Shown: one piece after another, positions 52,901 through 58,900 of the stretch
Layout of the letters: each line of letters opens with the position of its first letter
How positions within the stretch are numbered: position 1 is the first letter of the stretch
Origin: Dromiciops gliroides
Taxonomy: Eukaryota > Chordata > Mammalia > Microbiotheria > Microbiotheriidae
Direction: 5' to 3'
NCBI RefSeq assembly: GCF_019393635.1
Contig: NC_057862.1
Span: forward strand, 97,208,659-97,272,658
Length of the DNA stretch: 64,000 bases
Position numbers and translations under genes: made by a program
Notes under the pieces: generated by a model
Databases searched by the model: none
What the model saw: the letters and a program-made list of their open reading frames with translations, nothing else
What the model was told of the DNA's origin: nothing

Positions 52901-55900
52901 ATAGAAAGGTTAGTTTGTTTAAAATGAGAACAAAATTTTCTACTTCAATGAAAAGTTTTTGTCACCGTATTTAGTTTTAAAAGTATAAAACTGCATGTCT
53001 TTAAACTGTTTGAAAAGTGTGTTTCTGTCACCAATTTTTTTTTTTCTGAATAGGATAAATATGCTTTATTTCTTATGTTACCTTCATTTGGCATTGAACT
53101 GATGGGGATTTTTTGGCTTTAATTGCCATAGTATAGACACACATTTTGTCAAGCCACAGACATGCACTGCAAAGCCTAACAAGTGCCAATAAACAAAACA
53201 GGAAATAAAAAGTATTCATGATTTTTTCCTTTCAATCAATTCTACTGATTTCTCTAAGCAAATAAAAATATTCTCAATAGGAGCATATCTATAAAAGAAA
53301 GTAACTTTCCTTCAAAAATTCTAAGTAAAAAAAATTAAATTAAAAATTTTAAATTAAAAAAAAAAACAAAAAAATTCTAAGTAGTTTTTGCTACAGAGTG
53401 ACAGCTAATTGAAGAAAATAAATTTTATTTTTTAAAAACTTGATATACGTAGAAAAAAGGCTACATTATTCTTTAAAGGTTCATTTGTACAAACAGGTGG
53501 CTAGATTTTATTTCTTCCCATTTTCCTACTTTTAAGCAAAAAAGAAAACGTGTTCTATGTAACAAGAGTTGTTCAATAATCTAAAATAAATCATAAATTA
53601 ATCTACATTGTATCTTAAATGAAACTCCTTTAAACAACTTTCTCTCATACCAACCTAGGAAAATCACTGTTAAAATGAAATTATATTAAAATGCTGCTTA
53701 ATATCTATTACCCAGAACTCCTGTCGCAGCACTGTCCAAAGTTCCTCCATGACCAATTTTTAATGCCTGTTTCTTCCTTTTGTTCCCATCTTGAGGAGGC
53801 ATACCAGCTTCTATTAAATAAAAATGAATGAAAAAAGCAATCAGCCACTGTATCTTCAAATAAAGCCAGATAGTCCCTCAATTAATACAAACAAGTTATT
53901 TAAACACACACAATTATCATAACAAGAATATAATTAGCACTGCTAGCTAAAGATTATGACAAATACAATAGAAAGTCTACCAAATTAAAATGAGCTATAT
54001 CCTAAAAGTTGACGTGGAAAATCAGTTGTTTGAACCTGGGAACATATTTTTTTTTCCCTAAAGAAACAATGTTGTTAGGAGTTGTTTGGGTTTCCAGATT
54101 ACTCCACAAGTCTATTTAAAGGAATGTACAACTATGGATATATCCCACATTGAACTTTATTGTTCTCTGCAATGACAAGATTAATGTATCCACATAAGGC
54201 CAGAAAAGACTGTTATAATATCACTGGGTAACTACTCCAATTACATGAATTTGCCTACTATATTACCAATTAACAGTGAGTTTAATTGCTGAGTTTGCCA
54301 AATTTGCCATGTTCTACTAGAATGAGCTGATTTGGGAGTATTGAGAGTAGTGGGGTCATCATACCTCAAAGGGAAAAGCAAGAGGTTTTTGCCAGTACTA
54401 TGAGAAAATCTGTCAAAGTTTGTCTTTATTAGCCTCCAGCTACTTAATATCTTTCTCCACAAACTTCCAAGTCCCTAGTATCTTCAGATAGACCCAAGTC
54501 CTCCACCAACTTCTCTTCTAAGCCCAAAGTATTCCAGACTCCCAATGAATCTACCGCCCTTCCCTAAATAATAAATCAATCTCAGTGCAAAGGATTCAGC
54601 TACTCATTAGAAGGAAAATGTCACTGGTCTAATACATATTCACATGTAAATGACTGATATCCTTCCTAGCTATATGTATTCTTAAATGTGTGTCTCTAGA
54701 TATGTGAGCTTCACCAGTAAAACATAATCTTGAGGGTAAGTACTGTTTTTTGCCTTTGTATTCCCCAATGCTTAGCACAGAGCCTAGCAGATCTAATTAA
54801 TGCTAATTCATTGTTCAACCATTACCCAACTGACAAGCATCTATTTTGTTTCTAGTTTTTTGCTATCACAAAAAGTCCTGGTATAAATATTTTGGCATAT
54901 ATTGGGATCTTTCTGCTTTTGGTTTCCATAAGGTATAAATCCACGAGTGGGATGTCTAGATTAAAGGATATGAATAGTTTAGTGATTTTTCTTAATTCCA
55001 AAGTATTTTCCAGAATATTTGGACCAAGTCCCAACTCCACCAATAGTATATTAGTGTGATAGGCCTTTTGTGGTCCTTCTAACATTGACTATTTCTCTCT
55101 TTTATTATCTTCACCAATTTGATGCATATGCAGTGAAAGGTCCCACATACACCAGACTATTTAAAACACTTTTTACAGTAGCCAAAAACTGGAAACAAAG
55201 TAGGCACTCACCAACTGAAGAATGAATAAACAACCTGGGGTACATAAATGTAATAAAACATTACTGCCCTGTAATAAATTATTAGAAAGAGAGATGGGGG
55301 GCAGCTAGGCAGCACAGTGGATAAAGCACCAGCCCTGGATTCAGGAGGACCTAAGACACTTGACACTTACTAGTTATGTGACCCTGGGCAAGTCAGTTAA
55401 CCCTCATTGCCTTGGAAAAAAAAAAAAAAGGAGAGAGATGGCAGGGGAAGGAACATGTATATGAACTGAGACAAAATGAAGGAAGCAATACCAGGGAAAC
55501 CATAATGACTATGACAATATAAAAGGAAAGCACAACAAAATAAATGAAACCAAATGCTATGCAATTAAAATGACTTAAACTTTTCATTCCAGAAATGAAA
55601 ACACACCTCTCTCCCTTTTTGCAAGGGAAGGGACTATGGGTATGGAACTCCATATTTAACTTCAAAAGTGGTTGATGTGTTAGTTTAGCTTGCTGAATTG
55701 GTTTTTTTCCCCTCATTTTTATTTTTTATAAAGGAAGGTTGACAAGATAGCTTCTTAAGTTCCTTCCTATTCTAGTTCAGTAATATTAATTGGATGGCTA
55801 CTCAAGAGAAGGAATATACTGGGAAATGTAGATGATCTAAAACCAATAGATATTTGTAAGAATTTTTTAAAAAATAACAAAACTTTGGTGGGAGAATTCT

Positions 55901-58900
55901 TAACCAAACTTAACCAAACATGCCTTAGCAGATCATCAAAAAGGTAACAATTTTAACTTCATAAAATTAAAAAAGAAGCATTATAGAGTGAATAACAAAG
56001 CTTGAAATCAGGAAGACCTGGGTTCAACTTCCATCTCTGACACTACTGCCTGAGACCCCAAAGAAGTAATTTCCCATAAGAATTCAGTAGATTGAAAGAT
56101 CATTGTGAACAAGGGTTGGTCAGATAAGACTTCATGGGGGGGGGGGGGACGGGACCAGCTAGGTGTGGCAGTGGATAGAGCACCCCCCCCTGTAGTCAGG
56201 AGTACCCGAGTTCAAATCCGGACTCAGACACTTAACACTTACTAGTTGTATGACCCTGGGCAAGTCACTTAACCCCAATTGCCTCACTTAAAAAAAAAAA
56301 AGACTTCATAGGGAAGGACAAAGTGTACTGAAAAGAACACTGGGCTGCGAGTCAGCATACCTAGGTTATTTCTAGTCCTGTGAACTCACTCTTTACTGCT
56401 CAAAATCCCTCAATTATTTTCTCACTGTCTAAAGAAACCTGTCTGGGGGCAGCTTGGTAGCACAGTGGATAAAGCACCGGCCCTGGATTCAGGAGTACCT
56501 GAGTTCAAATCCGGCCTCAGACACTTACTAGCTGTGTGACCTTGGGCAAGTCACTTAACCCCCATTGCCCTGCAAAAAAAAAAAAAAAAAGAATCATGTC
56601 TGATGTTCTCAGCCTGGCATCTCCAGTTGGCCACTGGGGCAGCTAGATAGAGAAGTGGATAGAAAACCTCCCCTGGAATCAGGAAAAGTCATCTTCCTGA
56701 GTTCAAATCTGGCCTCATACACTTGACACTTACTAGCTGTGTGACCCTGGGCAAGTCACTTAACCCTCATTGCCCCCGAGCATATTAAAAAAAAAAATCT
56801 GGCTTCAGACACTTACTAGCTGTGTGATCCTGGTCAAGTCACTTTATCTTGTTTGCCTCAGTTTCCTCATCTGTAAAATTAGCTGGAGAAGGAAACGGCA
56901 AATCGCTCTAGTATCTCTGCCAAGAAAACCCTAAATGGAGTCATGAAAAGTGACTCAGAACTGAAATTACTAAACAACAGCAGCAACAGCTAACCATCAC
57001 CTGTCTTCAATCAACCTTTCCTGCCTGGCCTCTTAATATTCCCCTTTCCCTAAAAACATAATTTATATAGCTCTTTAAAGTTTACAAATTGCTTTCCTCA
57101 CCACATAAGATAGTTAAGTAGAAGCTGAGGATCAATGAAGTACAGTAATTTGCCTAAAAATCACACATACCTAGTCAAGTTTGGAGCCTGGCTATCACAT
57201 CAAATTTTGTTACTCCACTAGACCATTTTGTATCTATCCTATCCCACCCCACCTGCTAGTTCAGACAAACGAAATGCTTTCCAAATTCTGCCATTATTCA
57301 CACTATTTTCCTTGCCTAAAATGCTCTATTCCCCCTTCCCATTAATCACTGTATTCATACCCATCCTTTAAGGCTAAGCTTAAAAGGACTGTACAGAGTC
57401 ACTCTAGCTGTTCCACTTACCACCTGTCTGACTTAAGACAAGTCACTTAATCTTTGTTCCTCAGCTTCCTCACCTGTAAAATTAAAGGGTTAGACCAGAT
57501 AACCTCTAACATCCTTCCCAATTCTAAATCTTTGATTCTATGAAGTATCATCTCTTCCATAAAACTGTCCTGATCCTTTTACCCCAGACAGAATTAATCT
57601 CTCCCTCTGAACCACCTTTTCATGCTCTCCCCATATATCTCATATGCTTATCACATTCTCTTTTTTGTTTTGTTTTGTTTGTTTGTTCTATACCTATGAT
57701 TTCAACTTTGTGGGAAACTTCCAGTATTGAAACTCCTTTCACTAATACAGACTGGCCACTCATCTGTAGCTAAACAGTTTTAGCACTGATCTAAGTCACT
57801 TGTTTATGGTTATTAGGTAGGCAGGACTTGAACCTGGTCTTTGATTCCAAAGCTGACTTGCTAGCCACAAAAGGATGCCCTACTTAGTGTCCTAAGTCCA
57901 TAAACACTGAGTACACAGTATATACAAGGCACTGTACTAGGTGCCGAAAGGCATGAAAATCAATGTGCTTCTGGCTCTCAAAAAACTGACCACTTAATAG
58001 GGGAGAAATGAGTTCTTTAGGAGATGTTGGTTCCACCTTACTAGAACTCTTTAAGCAAAGGTTAGATGCCCCATTTGTCAGGGCTACTGGAGAGGGAACT
58101 CTTGATCAGATGTGAGTTGAACTAAATTGGTCTAAGTGTTTCAACTCAAAGTTTCTGTAATTCTGATTCTAAAATTGCATATAAATACATCTATCCAAGA
58201 GTGCAAAAATTTATAAAAGTGCTAAGATAATATCCATGACTAGCCTATAAAAACCTTGAGGACAAGGACTGCCTTATAATTTCTCAAATCTCTCTCCATA
58301 TTTAGCCTACAGAAATTTATTAAGTTTGCACCTCCTAATCTTTGATAACACTAGAATGGTACTTTGGAAGAAGACTATAGAGGGTCCCAGATCTGGACAA
58401 ACAACATTACCATTAGAGGTTATACATATTGATAAAAGAAAATTGGAGTTAGAAATATTCACTACTGATAAATCCATAATGCACTATTAAAGGGATTGAA
58501 ATCTACTTGGAAGACCATTTAGAACTACCTATGAAAAAAGGGTGCTGGGGCCTGGAATCAGTGGAACCTAGATTCAAATCTCACCTTACTCTCTGTATGA
58601 ACTTGGGCAGGTCACAGTAACCTGTCTCTTATTCAAATTCCTTAACTATAAAATAGGGATAGTAATAGTACCTGCCTCTCAGAATTGTGGGGACCAAATA
58701 AGAAATGTAAATGTAAACGTAAAGCACTTTGAAAACCTTCAAGCACTGTATAAATGTCAGCTATTATTGTAGGGATAATCTCAAGGAAAGCAATTACGAT
58801 CACGTTCCAAAGTGCTTTGCAAACGAACTATACAGGGATATGGGCAACATTACTATATTGTGCAACAGGAGACAATGAGTTTGAGTCATTATGGCATTTA

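Larger units (their letters stand above)
43472..53711 (-). other. TRUB1 intron 2
   Basis: 10.2 kb. Contains a hAT-Charlie fossil, LTR E, a Tc1 relict, the long ancient repeat, a full-length 7SL pseudogene, L1 3' ends and several SINEs. 52.2-53.7 kb is AT-rich with no feature beyond an L2 tail at about 52380-52480. Confidence 0.9.
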
